Assembly: GCA_947469815.1 (NCBI GenBank)
Contig: CANIRI010000081.1
Location: 1 to 8,723, forward strand
Length of the DNA stretch: 8,723 nt
Origin: Comamonadaceae bacterium
Lineage (GTDB): Bacteria > Pseudomonadota > Gammaproteobacteria > Burkholderiales > Burkholderiaceae_C
Direction: 5' to 3'
The notes below the pieces were generated by a model. It was given only the letters and a program-made list of their open reading frames with translations, was not told the origin of the DNA and ran no database searches. How positions within the stretch are numbered: the first letter of the stretch is position 1; every line of letters starts with the position of its first letter. Both the position numbers and the translations under genes were made by a program. Shown one piece after another: positions 1 through 5,970 of this stretch.

Positions 1-159
1 TACATGCAGGCTGTTGCCCAGCACTGTGACCATGTCACCCGGTGCGGCCAGGTACTTGGCCTCTAGGGTTGGGCGATCGATATCGGGGGTCCATAAGGCC
101 CAGCCGCCAGCGCCGACCAGCGCAGAAAAAAGCCAAAAAACCATCATGGTTTTTCGCAT
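1..159 (-). CDS. Alpha/beta hydrolase, N-terminal fragment with membrane anchor (partial)
   Basis: Only the first 53 codons are present; the gene runs off the left edge. The ATG at 159 starts a protein with a short basic N-terminus (MRKTMM), a hydrophobic segment at about residues 6-23 that reads as a membrane anchor or uncleaved signal, then a stretch containing DIDRPTLEAKYL and a run ending in LGNSLHV. From memory, this layout (TM helix, 'L-E-x-x-Y-L-x-x-P-G-D', then a strand ending L-H-V) matches the start of inner-membrane-anchored alpha/beta hydrolases common in Betaproteobacteria. The nucleophile elbow and the rest of the triad lie outside the window, so activity cannot be judged. The gene starts 25 nt after the stop of the oxidoreductase gene on the same strand, so it is probably the last visible member of that operon. 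No strong Shine-Dalgarno is seen. The family call is moderate and the reading frame is fairly secure. Confidence 0.6.
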   Translation of the reverse strand, partial: MRKTMMVFWLFSALVGAGGWALWTPDIDRPTLEAKYLAAPGDMVTVLGNSLHV

Positions 160-184
160 GAAGCCCCGGAAATCGAACGCCCGG

Positions 185-1156
185 TCAGATCTTGACCACG
201 ATGCGCCCCCGCACCTGTCCGGCCATCAAAGCCTGGGCTTTTTCCACCGCCTGGTCGAGGCTGATTTCTTCCACCATGGACGCCAGTTTGGCGCTATCCA
301 GATCACGCGCCAACCGGTCCCAGGCCGTTTGGCGCAGCGCACGCGGTGCCATCACCGAATCGACGCCGAGCAGCGCCACGTTGCGCAAGATAAAGGGCAC
401 CACCGTTGTCGGCAAATCACGTCCTTGCGCCAGACCGCAGGCGGCCACCGCACCGCCGTAGCGGGTTTGCGCCAGGGCGTTGGCAAGGGTGTGCGAACCC
501 ACGCTGTCCACCACCGCAGCCCAGCGCTCGGCTTGCATGGGTTTACCGGCGGCCGACAAGGCCGCGCGGTCTATGACTTCGTGCGCGCCCAAGGCCTGCA
601 AATAAGCGGCCTCGCTCAGCTTGCCGGTGCTGGCCACCACCCGGTAGCCCAGGCTGGACAACAAGGCCACGGCCACACTGCCCACGCCGCCGCTGGCTCC
701 GGTGACCAGCACCTCACCATCACCCGGTTGGACGCCGTGGCGCTCCAGCGCCATCACGCACAGCATGGCGGTGTATCCCGCAGTGCCAATGGCCATGGCC
801 TGGCGGGCGCTGAAGGCCGCCGGGCGGCGCACCAGCCAGTCGCCCTTCAGGCAGGCCTGCTCGGCCAGACAGCCCCAGTGCGTCTCGCCCACGCCCCAGC
901 CGTTGAGCACAAAGGCGTCGCCCGCCTTCCAGTCCGGGTGCTGCGATTCCAGCACCGTGCCCGACCCGTCAATACCCGCCACCATGGGCCACAAACGGAC
1001 CACCGGCGCGGCGTTGGTGATCGCCAGGCCGTCTTTGTAGTTGAGCGTGGAGTAGTCGACGCCGACACGCACTTCGCCAGCGGATAAATCCGGTGCGGCA
1101 ATGTCAGCGACGCTGGCGTTGAATACGGGTTCTTTGTGGAGCAATAGGGCGCGCAT
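185..1156 (-). CDS. acuI: MDR-family NADPH-dependent quinone/acryloyl-CoA reductase (AcuI/YhdH type)
   Basis: A 323-residue zinc-free medium-chain dehydrogenase/reductase, full length for the AcuI/YhdH group. Visible hallmarks are YSTLNYKDGLAIT (35-47), GIDGSGTV (61-68), NGWGVGETHWG (85-95, a signature of this subgroup), the nucleotide-binding loop TGASGGVGSVAV (152-163) and GLAQG in the C-terminal third. Characterised family members reduce acryloyl-CoA to propionyl-CoA with NADPH, which detoxifies an electrophilic three-carbon intermediate (dimethylsulfoniopropionate or 3-hydroxypropionate breakdown). Others are annotated only as quinone oxidoreductases, so the actual substrate here is inferred. 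It lies 46 nt downstream of the flavin reductase gene and 25 nt upstream of the hydrolase gene, all on the minus strand. The ATG at 1156 gives the canonical start MRALLL. No strong ribosome binding site precedes it, which fits translation within an operon. The symbol reflects family membership, not proven function. Confidence 0.88.
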   Translation of the reverse strand: MRALLLHKEPVFNASVADIAAPDLSAGEVRVGVDYSTLNYKDGLAITNAAPVVRLWPMVAGIDGSGTVLESQHPDWKAGDAFVLNGWGVGETHWGCLAEQACLKGDWLVRRPAAFSARQAMAIGTAGYTAMLCVMALERHGVQPGDGEVLVTGASGGVGSVAVALLSSLGYRVVASTGKLSEAAYLQALGAHEVIDRAALSAAGKPMQAERWAAVVDSVGSHTLANALAQTRYGGAVAACGLAQGRDLPTTVVPFILRNVALLGVDSVMAPRALRQTAWDRLARDLDSAKLASMVEEISLDQAVEKAQALMAGQVRGRIVVKI

Positions 1157-1202
1157 GGAGTACTTTCAGTGCATAGAACGGGAACAAGGCGGCGATTCTG
1201 AC

Positions 1203-1811
1203 TCAGCCGGGCCGGGTCATACGAAACAGGTGATCGGGGTCCAAGGTGAAGTAGTCACCGGGGCCGCCCGCTCGCATCACGGGCTGGCCTTTTGCCGTCT
1301 GGTAAATGCCGTCTTCAATCAGGCTGTCATCGATATGGACCGCGACCACTTCACCCATGGTCAGCCAGGTGTTCAGCGCCGTGCCGGCATGGCTCTGGAG
1401 CTGGATGATCTGCGTGACTTTGCATTCCATGGCCACCAAACTGGCGGCCACGCGGGGCACTTTGACCAGGAGCGAGGCTGCGGTTTCCAACCCCGCCAGT
1501 TCAAATTCGTTCACACCATACGGCACGGGCGCGCAGCTTTGGTTCATGGCCTCGGCGAGCGGGCGACTCACCAGGTTCCAAACAAACTCACCGGTGGTGC
1601 GGGCGTTGCGTACGCTGTCTTTGTCACCCAGGCTGGAAAAGCCGATCAGCGGTGGGGTGTAGTTGAAAGCATTGAAAAAACTATAGGGTGCGAGGTTGGG
1701 CTTGCCGTCCTCGGAACAGGTCGAAATCCAGCCTATGGGGCGGGGGGCGATGATGGCGTTGAAGGGGTCATGGCGCAGGCCGTGGCCATTGCGGGGCTCG
1801 TAGAAATGCAT
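1203..1811 (-). CDS. Flavin reductase family protein (DIM6/NTAB, FMN-binding split barrel)
   Basis: A 202-residue protein with the FMN-binding split-barrel pattern of DIM6/NTAB flavoproteins. It has an N-terminal HDPFNAIIAPRPIGWIST (14-31), then GKPNLAPYSFFNAFN (36-50), PPLIGFSS (53-60) and TGEFVWNLVS (73-82). The PRPIGWIST and N-L-A-P-Y-S-x-F-N motifs line the flavin phosphate and ring in this fold. Members either reduce free flavin with NAD(P)H for a partner monooxygenase or act as flavin-dependent enzymes themselves; no monooxygenase is visible nearby. The start at 1811 gives the family-typical MHFYEPRNGHGL opening. The gene lies 42 nt downstream of the GntR regulator gene and 46 nt upstream of the reductase gene, consistent with one transcript. 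It is longer than RutF-type flavin reductases (about 165 residues by recollection), so it is not a simple RutF orthologue. Family is secure; the reaction is unknown. Confidence 0.85.
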   Translation of the reverse strand: MHFYEPRNGHGLRHDPFNAIIAPRPIGWISTCSEDGKPNLAPYSFFNAFNYTPPLIGFSSLGDKDSVRNARTTGEFVWNLVSRPLAEAMNQSCAPVPYGVNEFELAGLETAASLLVKVPRVAASLVAMECKVTQIIQLQSHAGTALNTWLTMGEVVAVHIDDSLIEDGIYQTAKGQPVMRAGGPGDYFTLDPDHLFRMTRPG

Positions 1812-1853
1812 GGGCGTTTTGAAAGATGCGGGCGTTGATGGGTTTGCGCCAGC

Positions 1854-2567
1854 TCAGGCGCGCTTGCCATCACTTTTACCGTTACCAAAAAGCGCCACCA
1901 AATCATGGGTTTGCAGGGTCTGGCGACCCGGCTGCAGATGGTCTTTGATATGGCCCAGATGCGCGCGCATCAGCGCTTCGGCCTGGTCGGCATTGCCCGC
2001 ACGCAGGGCGGCGACGATGGCGTTGTGTTCATCGTCGCGGCAGTTGCTGAAACCGGCGTCGCCGTACATGGCAATGATGATGGAGCTGCGGGTGATCAGG
2101 TCTTTGACGATGCGCAGCGTGACGGTGTTGTCGGCCACCTGGGCCAGCGCGGCGTGGAACTGACCGGACAGGCGGATCGCCTCGCGCCGGTTGCCTGCGG
2201 CATGCGCGGCGGCCTCTTTATCCAGATGGACTGCCAGCGCCTTGATGCCCACGCGCTTGATGCGCTGCGCCGCCAGACGCGCCAGCGGCGGCTCGATCAG
2301 CAGGCGGGCCTCAAAGACTTCGCGCGCCTGGTCCGCCGTGGGTTGGGCCACATACGCGCCGCGGTTGGGCTGCAGCTCCACGACCTCGCGGCTGGCCAGA
2401 ATCAGCAGGCTGCGCCGGATCCGCATACGCCCGACACCGAAGGCCTCGCACAGCGCCGCTTCGGACAGCTTGGCCCCAGGCGCCAAGCGCTGGTCCATCA
2501 CTGCTTCGTATATGCGTTCGACGATGCGCGCTTCCTCCGCATCGTCCTGACTGACCATCGTCACCAT
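1854..2567 (-). CDS. GntR-family transcriptional regulator, FCD (FadR/VanR-type) domain
   Basis: A 237-residue regulator from the chosen start. The N-terminal winged helix spans about 11-75, with ARIVERIYEAV, LAPGAKLSEAALCEAFGVGR and the wing VVELQPNRGAYVA. The C-terminal all-helical FCD ligand domain spans about 80-215, with QFHAAL (H138), DDEHNAIV (H181) and MRAHLGHI (H203) as probable metal or ligand residues. The acidic ligand usually four residues before the first His is Ser here (S134). The recognition helix reads VGRMRIRRSL instead of the common VSRTPVREAL, so its operator could differ from the textbook one. The frame opens at a GTG at 2576, but the GAGGAG at 2578-2583 is only 1 nt from it and 10 nt from the ATG at 2567, so ATG 2567 is preferred. 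It is divergent from the transporter operon and is the likely regulator of both arms; its effector is unknown. Confidence 0.9.
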   Translation of the reverse strand: MVTMVSQDDAEEARIVERIYEAVMDQRLAPGAKLSEAALCEAFGVGRMRIRRSLLILASREVVELQPNRGAYVAQPTADQAREVFEARLLIEPPLARLAAQRIKRVGIKALAVHLDKEAAAHAAGNRREAIRLSGQFHAALAQVADNTVTLRIVKDLITRSSIIIAMYGDAGFSNCRDDEHNAIVAALRAGNADQAEALMRAHLGHIKDHLQPGRQTLQTHDLVALFGNGKSDGKRA

Positions 2568-2577
2568 GGGAAACACT

Positions 2578-2583
2578 CTCCTC
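2578..2583 (-). promoter_or_regulatory. Ribosome binding site that decides the GntR start
   Basis: On the minus strand the sequence reads GAGGAG, then AGTGTTTCCC, then ATG. The GAGGAG core is 10 nt from the ATG at 2567 but only one base from the upstream GTG at 2576, which is too close for initiation. This favours the 237-residue protein over the 240-residue one. Confidence 0.65.
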
Positions 2584-2634
2584 GCTAGGCGGGCAAAGCC
2601 GTGATTGTCCGGGCAAAAACCTGATAGCCCCCAT

Positions 2635-2644
2635 TTGTTAACGA
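2635..2644. promoter_or_regulatory. Candidate GntR operator 1 (TTGTTAACGA)
   Basis: A near-palindrome TTGTTAACGA that differs by one base from the perfect palindrome 111 bp away. It fits the TNGTNNACNA pattern known for FadR/VanR-type GntR proteins. Its left edge is 68 bp upstream of the regulator's ATG. It overlaps the weak predicted minus-strand -10 at 2641-2646, a position suited to autoregulation. Assigning it to this regulator is inference. Confidence 0.5.
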
Positions 2645-2670
2645 TATTCCCCCACCGGCATGCGTAGAAA
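2641..2670 (-). promoter_or_regulatory. Weak candidate sigma-70 promoter for the GntR-led operon
   Basis: Read on the minus strand, a -35-like TTTCTA (2670-2665, three of six consensus bases) and a -10-like TATCGT (2646-2641, four of six) are separated by 18 bp. The match is poor, and other initiation points between 2600 and 2700 cannot be excluded. The main support is that the -10 overlaps operator 1 and lies about 74 bp from the start codon. Confidence 0.25.
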
Positions 2671-2736
2671 CCCGTATGGGGCGTTTTGCTGGGCCTAGGA
2701 TTTACCCCAATGGTCGGCCAAATTGTTCAAAATGGA

Positions 2737-2765
2737 TTGACTCGATTGTTAACAACATGCATGAT
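2737..2765 (+). promoter_or_regulatory. Candidate sigma-70 promoter for the transporter operon
   Basis: A -35 box TTGACT (2737-2742, five of six) and a -10 box CATGAT (2760-2765, four of six) are separated by exactly 17 bp. Initiation would fall near 2772 and give a leader of about 80 nt before the binding-protein ATG. The perfect palindrome TTGTTAACAA lies inside the spacer, so a bound regulator would block RNA polymerase. An 8-bp palindrome CATGCATG (2756-2763) overlaps the -10. Confidence 0.5.
2746..2755. promoter_or_regulatory. Candidate GntR operator 2 (perfect palindrome TTGTTAACAA)
   Basis: A perfect 10-bp palindrome that fits the TNGTNNACNA pattern of FadR/VanR-type GntR operators. 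It lies between the -35 and -10 of the predicted transporter promoter, the classic position for repression. A partial relative, TTGTTCAA, lies at 2723-2730. With operator 1 it forms a matched pair bracketing the divergent region. Confidence 0.6.
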
Positions 2766-2838
2766 CCTGCCACCAACCGTCCGTGCAATCGGTCCGTTTT
2801 GGTTGCATCTCCCTTCACCCTGTCTTTCATCCTTCCCC

Positions 2839-2844
2839 TAGGAG
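2839..2844 (+). promoter_or_regulatory. Ribosome binding site of the binding-protein gene
   Basis: TAGGAG lies 7 nt before the ATG at 2852. It places the start there rather than at the in-frame ATG at 2783, and it leaves a clean signal peptide at the N-terminus. Confidence 0.8.
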
Positions 2845-2851
2845 CCTCTAC

Positions 2852-4039
2852 ATGAAAAAACGCAATTTCCTGGTCTCTGGCGTGATGAGCGCCGTACTCG
2901 GCCTGACCGTCAGCAGCGCGGCATTCGCGGCCAACCCGGTTCTGAAAATCGGTTTTGTCGGCGTGACTTCCGGCCCGGCCGCAAGCTGGGGCATCTCCAA
3001 CCAGCGCTCGATGGAAACACGTGCCGACTGGATCAACGAAACCGGCGGCGTGAAAATCGGCGGTACCACCTATGACGTGCAAATCGTGGCGTTTGACGAC
3101 CAGAAAGACCCCAAGCGCGCCATTGCCGGTATGGAAAAAATGGCCCAGGAAGGCATCCACTATGTGGTCGGCCCCAATGTGGATGACGGCGCTGCCGCTG
3201 TGCGTCCAGTGGCAGAAAGCCGCGGCATCATGTATTTCCCCTACGCCTTCCCCAAAGAGCTGTACGTCAAGCCCGCCAGCAACGCGATTTTGGGCATGGT
3301 TGCTAACTACCAGTCCGGCCCCGCGATTTACAAGCACCTGATGAAGGAAAAGGGCGTCAAAAAGGTCGCCTTTGTCGCAGCCAACGAGTCCGACCCCTTG
3401 AGCCAGCGTGACAGCGGCGCTGCTGCTGCCAAGGCCCTGGGCCTGAACGTCGTATCGGCTAACGTGACCTACCAGGTCGACACCACCGACTTCACACCCG
3501 TGCTGCTGCCCGTGCTCAAAACCCAGCCAGACCTGCTGGTTCTGTCTGGCGTGGCACCTGCCCAGGCACCGCAGCTGATCCGCTCGGCACGCGAAATGGG
3601 CTTCAAGGGCCTGATCTCCACCGAGACCGCGCAAGACGCCAATGTGCTCAAAGAAGGAGCGGGCAAACTGGCTGACGGCTTCATCTCGGTTGGCGGTGCA
3701 TCCACCCCCCAACTAGCCTCCGACAAGATGCGCGAATTCGTGGCCCGCTACACCAAGAAATTCGGCGAGTACAACGACGAGTCCAACACCAAGGTTTACG
3801 CCCTGGAATACATCCTGGAAACCCTCAAGGCCAACCCCAAAGGTTTGACCGACGTGAAAGAGTTCCAGAAAACCATGGACAAGTTTGAAGCGCCCAACCC
3901 CTATATGGTGGGCAACGCCAAACTGAAATATGTGGGCACCTCATCCTTCGGCCAAAAGCGCCAGGTCTCGGTGCCGCTGGTCGTCAATGTGTACAAAGAC
4001 GGCAAGTTCGAGACCATGTTCGTGGCCAGCGTCGACTGA
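2852..4039 (+). CDS. ABC transporter periplasmic substrate-binding protein, Liv/branched-chain amino acid type
   Basis: A 395-residue secreted protein that captures the solute in the periplasm and delivers it to the permeases encoded just downstream. Residues 1-26 form a Sec signal peptide: basic MKKR, a hydrophobic core and AFA before the mature ANPVLKIGF. The mature part is a type I periplasmic binding protein (Peripla_BP_6/LivJ fold), with KIGFVGVTSGPAASWG at the first strand and ligand loop, AFDDQKDPKRAIAGMEKM, GPNVDDGAAAVRPVAE, the hinge-region KKVAFVAANES and the second-lobe PDLLVLSG. I see no cysteine in the mature chain. The start at 2852 is set by the nearby TAGGAG; the 23-codon upstream extension would bury the signal peptide. 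The family binds branched-chain amino acids, amides, urea and many aromatic or cyclic compounds, so the ligand cannot be read from the fold. The downstream racemase hints at a chiral ureide. It heads an operon probably controlled by the divergent GntR protein. Confidence 0.93.
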   Translation: MKKRNFLVSGVMSAVLGLTVSSAAFAANPVLKIGFVGVTSGPAASWGISNQRSMETRADWINETGGVKIGGTTYDVQIVAFDDQKDPKRAIAGMEKMAQEGIHYVVGPNVDDGAAAVRPVAESRGIMYFPYAFPKELYVKPASNAILGMVANYQSGPAIYKHLMKEKGVKKVAFVAANESDPLSQRDSGAAAAKALGLNVVSANVTYQVDTTDFTPVLLPVLKTQPDLLVLSGVAPAQAPQLIRSAREMGFKGLISTETAQDANVLKEGAGKLADGFISVGGASTPQLASDKMREFVARYTKKFGEYNDESNTKVYALEYILETLKANPKGLTDVKEFQKTMDKFEAPNPYMVGNAKLKYVGTSSFGQKRQVSVPLVVNVYKDGKFETMFVASVD

Positions 4040-4060
4040 TCCTGCGGATCTGCTGACCCG

Positions 4061-4107
4061 GCGGCAAGTGTGGCGCGTGCCACGCTTGCCGCTTTAAGCT
4101 CTAAAGC
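4061..4107 (+). promoter_or_regulatory. Intercistronic stem-loop between binding-protein and permease genes
   Basis: A 14-bp stem pairs 4061-4074 with 4079-4092 around a 4-nt GCGT loop; the only non-Watson-Crick pair is one U-G. A shorter hairpin (GCTTTA 4091-4096 with TAAAGC 4102-4107, loop AGCTC) shares two bases with it. There is no run of T residues, so this is not an ordinary terminator. As in other importer operons, such a structure after the binding-protein gene may stabilise the upstream mRNA or partly end transcription, so that binding protein exceeds permease. Its role is inferred. Confidence 0.65.
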
Positions 4108-4124
4108 GTGATAGCAAGGCGTGC

Positions 4125-4994
4125 ATGGAACAAGTGCTTGTAAACGGTCTGTACCTGGGGGCGCAATACGCGCTGATTGCACTGGGTCTGACGCTGATTT
4201 TTTCCCTGATGAACGTGCTCAATTTCGCCCACGGCCAGATGTATGTGCTGGGCGGATTTGTGACCTATACCGTGGTGGCCCAATTCGGGCTGCCCTTTAT
4301 CGTCGGGCTGCTGGCCTCCGGCGTGGCGCTGGCCGTCATTGGCGCGCTGGTCGAGCGCTTTTTATTCCGCTCGGTGATCCGCAACTCCAAGCGCGAGGAA
4401 AGCACCATGTTGCTGGCCGCGGGCATTGCGTTTTTTCTGGACGCGGTGATTCTGTTGGTCTTTGGCGAAAAGCAGCGCGGCTTGCCCAAAATTGTCGATG
4501 GCGTCCTGAACTGGGACTTCATCATCATCATGCCCTATGACCGCATCCTGATCGGGGTGCTGGCGCTGGCGCTGGTGGCGGTTTTTATTCTCTTTATGCA
4601 GCACTCCAAAACCGGCCGCGCCATGCGCGCCTTGGCGCAGGACAAAGTGGCTGCGCGCCTGATGGGCGTGGACGTGGACCGCTACTCCATGATCGGCTTC
4701 GCCCTGGGTGCCATGCTGGCCGGCATCGTCGGCGGCTTGCTGGTGACGATTACCGGCATCAACCTGGGCATGGGTGGACCGACATCCATCAAGGCTTTCA
4801 TGATGATCATGATTGGCGGTGCTGGCGTGATTTCCGGCGCGATTCTGGGCGGCTTCATCCTGGGCATGATGGAAAGCGTGGGCCTGACCCTGCTGGCCTC
4901 ATCCGGCGAGATCACCTACCTGGCCATTTTTGCCTCGCTGATGGTGTTTCTGGCCATCCGCCCCCAAGGCCTCATGGGCAAACCCTGGGGCTGA
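4125..4994 (+). CDS. livH: ABC transporter permease, LivH type
   Basis: A 289-residue, very hydrophobic inner-membrane protein with about eight membrane segments, close to the usual LivH length. The N-terminus (LVNGLYLGAQYALIALGLTL) and the following IFSLMNVLNFAHGQMYVLGGF are strongly diagnostic for LivH. So are HSKTGRAMRALAQDKVAARLMGVDVDR, the cytoplasmic coupling region at about 163-189, and GGAGVISGAILGGFILGMMESVG near the C-terminus. It pairs with the next gene product to form the translocation channel. The ATG at 4125 has a short AAGG at 4116-4119, 5 nt upstream, and follows an 85-nt spacer containing the stem-loop. Its stop is one base before the next start codon. The symbol denotes the family; the substrate may not be leucine, isoleucine or valine. 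Confidence 0.93.
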   Translation: MEQVLVNGLYLGAQYALIALGLTLIFSLMNVLNFAHGQMYVLGGFVTYTVVAQFGLPFIVGLLASGVALAVIGALVERFLFRSVIRNSKREESTMLLAAGIAFFLDAVILLVFGEKQRGLPKIVDGVLNWDFIIIMPYDRILIGVLALALVAVFILFMQHSKTGRAMRALAQDKVAARLMGVDVDRYSMIGFALGAMLAGIVGGLLVTITGINLGMGGPTSIKAFMMIMIGGAGVISGAILGGFILGMMESVGLTLLASSGEITYLAIFASLMVFLAIRPQGLMGKPWG

Positions 4995-4995
4995 T

Positions 4996-5970
4996 ATGCG
5001 CAATTCCCAACGCTGGGCTTCTGTTGCCCTGTTCCTGGTGATCGTGTTGGTCATCGTGCCCGCGGCCATTGCCGCATCCGGCCGCGTCGATCTGTACTAC
5101 ACGCTCACGGCGGTTGCGCTTTTGTCCATTGCCTCAGCCGGCGTGTGGCTGACTTTTTACATCGGCCGCATCAACATCGGCCAGGGCGCGTACGCGCTGG
5201 TAGGTGGCTATGTGTCGGCTATTCTGATCACCAAGGGCGATATCAGCTTCTGGTGGACCCTGCCCCTGGCCGGAACCTTTTGCGCCCTGCTCTCCGTGCT
5301 GATCGGGCTGCCGATTTTGCGGCTGCGCGGCGTCTACTTTGCGATGGTGACGCTGGTGCTCACCGAGGTGAGCCGGCTCACCGCACTGGCCATGCCCTTT
5401 ACCAATGGCGCCAAAGGCATCACCTCAATCCGCCTGCCTGCTGAGCTCAACATCTTCGGCATGACCGTGATCCCGGACTTCACCACGCTGGCCAACCCCA
5501 AGCTGGCTTTCTATTTCATGGCCGTGGTCATGATGGTGCTGACCTACGCGGTGTTGTGGCGCATCGTCCATTCGCGGCTGGGGCATTTGTGCCGCTCCTT
5601 GCAGCAAAACGAAGAACTGGCCTCTTCCATCGGCGTGAATATCGCCTGGCTGCGGGTGCTGGCCTATGCGATTTCGTCTTTTCTGGGTGGCATTGCCGGG
5701 GCCAGTTTCGTCGCAATTTCGCAGTCGCTCTACCCGTCATCCTTTCAGATCACCGACAGCGTGAACTTCATGCTGAACTGCTTTTTGGGCGGCCTGGGCT
5801 TTGTGTTCGGCCCCATGCTGGGCACGCTGCTGCTGTACTTTGGCTGGGACTTGCTGTTTGCCACCGGCCGCTTCCAGTTGCTGATTTATTCGGGTCTGAT
5901 GATCGCCCTGATGCTGTGGCTGCCCAATGGCGTGTTGAGCCTGATGGACCGCAAGGAGGCGCGTAAATGA
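4996..5970 (+). CDS. livM: ABC transporter permease, LivM type
   Basis: A 324-residue inner-membrane protein with roughly eight to ten membrane segments. The LivM region TFYIGRINIGQGAYALVGGY (about 54-73) is a variant of the common Y-x-G-x-x-S-L-G-H-A-A-F motif. Further family features are LRGVYFAMVTLVLTEVSRL, RIVHSRLGHLCRSLQQNEELASSIGVN (the coupling loop facing the ATPases) and GGLGFVFGPMLGTLLLYFGWD. It forms the second half of the channel. The start at 4996 is one base after the preceding stop, with GGGG just upstream. The C-terminus overlaps the next gene by 4 nt in an ATGA, so translation is probably coupled. The substrate is unknown and the family is secure. Confidence 0.92.
   Translation: MRNSQRWASVALFLVIVLVIVPAAIAASGRVDLYYTLTAVALLSIASAGVWLTFYIGRINIGQGAYALVGGYVSAILITKGDISFWWTLPLAGTFCALLSVLIGLPILRLRGVYFAMVTLVLTEVSRLTALAMPFTNGAKGITSIRLPAELNIFGMTVIPDFTTLANPKLAFYFMAVVMMVLTYAVLWRIVHSRLGHLCRSLQQNEELASSIGVNIAWLRVLAYAISSFLGGIAGASFVAISQSLYPSSFQITDSVNFMLNCFLGGLGFVFGPMLGTLLLYFGWDLLFATGRFQLLIYSGLMIALMLWLPNGVLSLMDRKEARK
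5953..5959 (+). promoter_or_regulatory. Strong ribosome binding site for the first ATPase gene
   Basis: AAGGAGG lies inside the end of the permease gene, 7 nt before the ATG at 5967. It is the strongest Shine-Dalgarno in the operon and supports the overlapping start. Confidence 0.8.

Noticed and set aside
14..1087. Long plus-strand open frame of 357 codons
   Set aside because: It lies opposite the well-conserved AcuI/YhdH-type gene and the hydrolase start. Its translation is rich in His, Arg, Gln and Gly with no recognisable domain, as expected of an antisense shadow in GC-rich DNA.
1812..1853. Possible separate promoter between the GntR and flavin reductase genes
   Set aside because: The gap is only 42 nt and I see no credible -35/-10 pair, so cotranscription is the simpler reading.
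2591..2617. Direct repeat GGGCAAA at 2591-2597 and 2611-2617, 20 bp apart
   Set aside because: Only seven bases long, in the leader of the GntR gene, with no palindromic form. Chance is a sufficient explanation.
2783..2851. Upstream in-frame ATG extending the binding protein by 23 residues
   Set aside because: The extension would bury the signal peptide, it has no nearby Shine-Dalgarno, and it begins only about 11 nt after the predicted transcription start. TAGGAG at 2839-2844 supports ATG 2852.
2702..3712. Minus-strand open frame of 336 codons antisense to the binding-protein gene
   Set aside because: The opposite strand encodes a clear signal peptide and Peripla_BP_6 protein with a good ribosome binding site; this frame shows no family motif.
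4061..4107. Rho-independent terminator after the binding-protein gene
   Set aside because: The stem is strong but no U-tract follows, and the permease, ATPase and racemase genes continue closely on the same strand with no evident new promoter.
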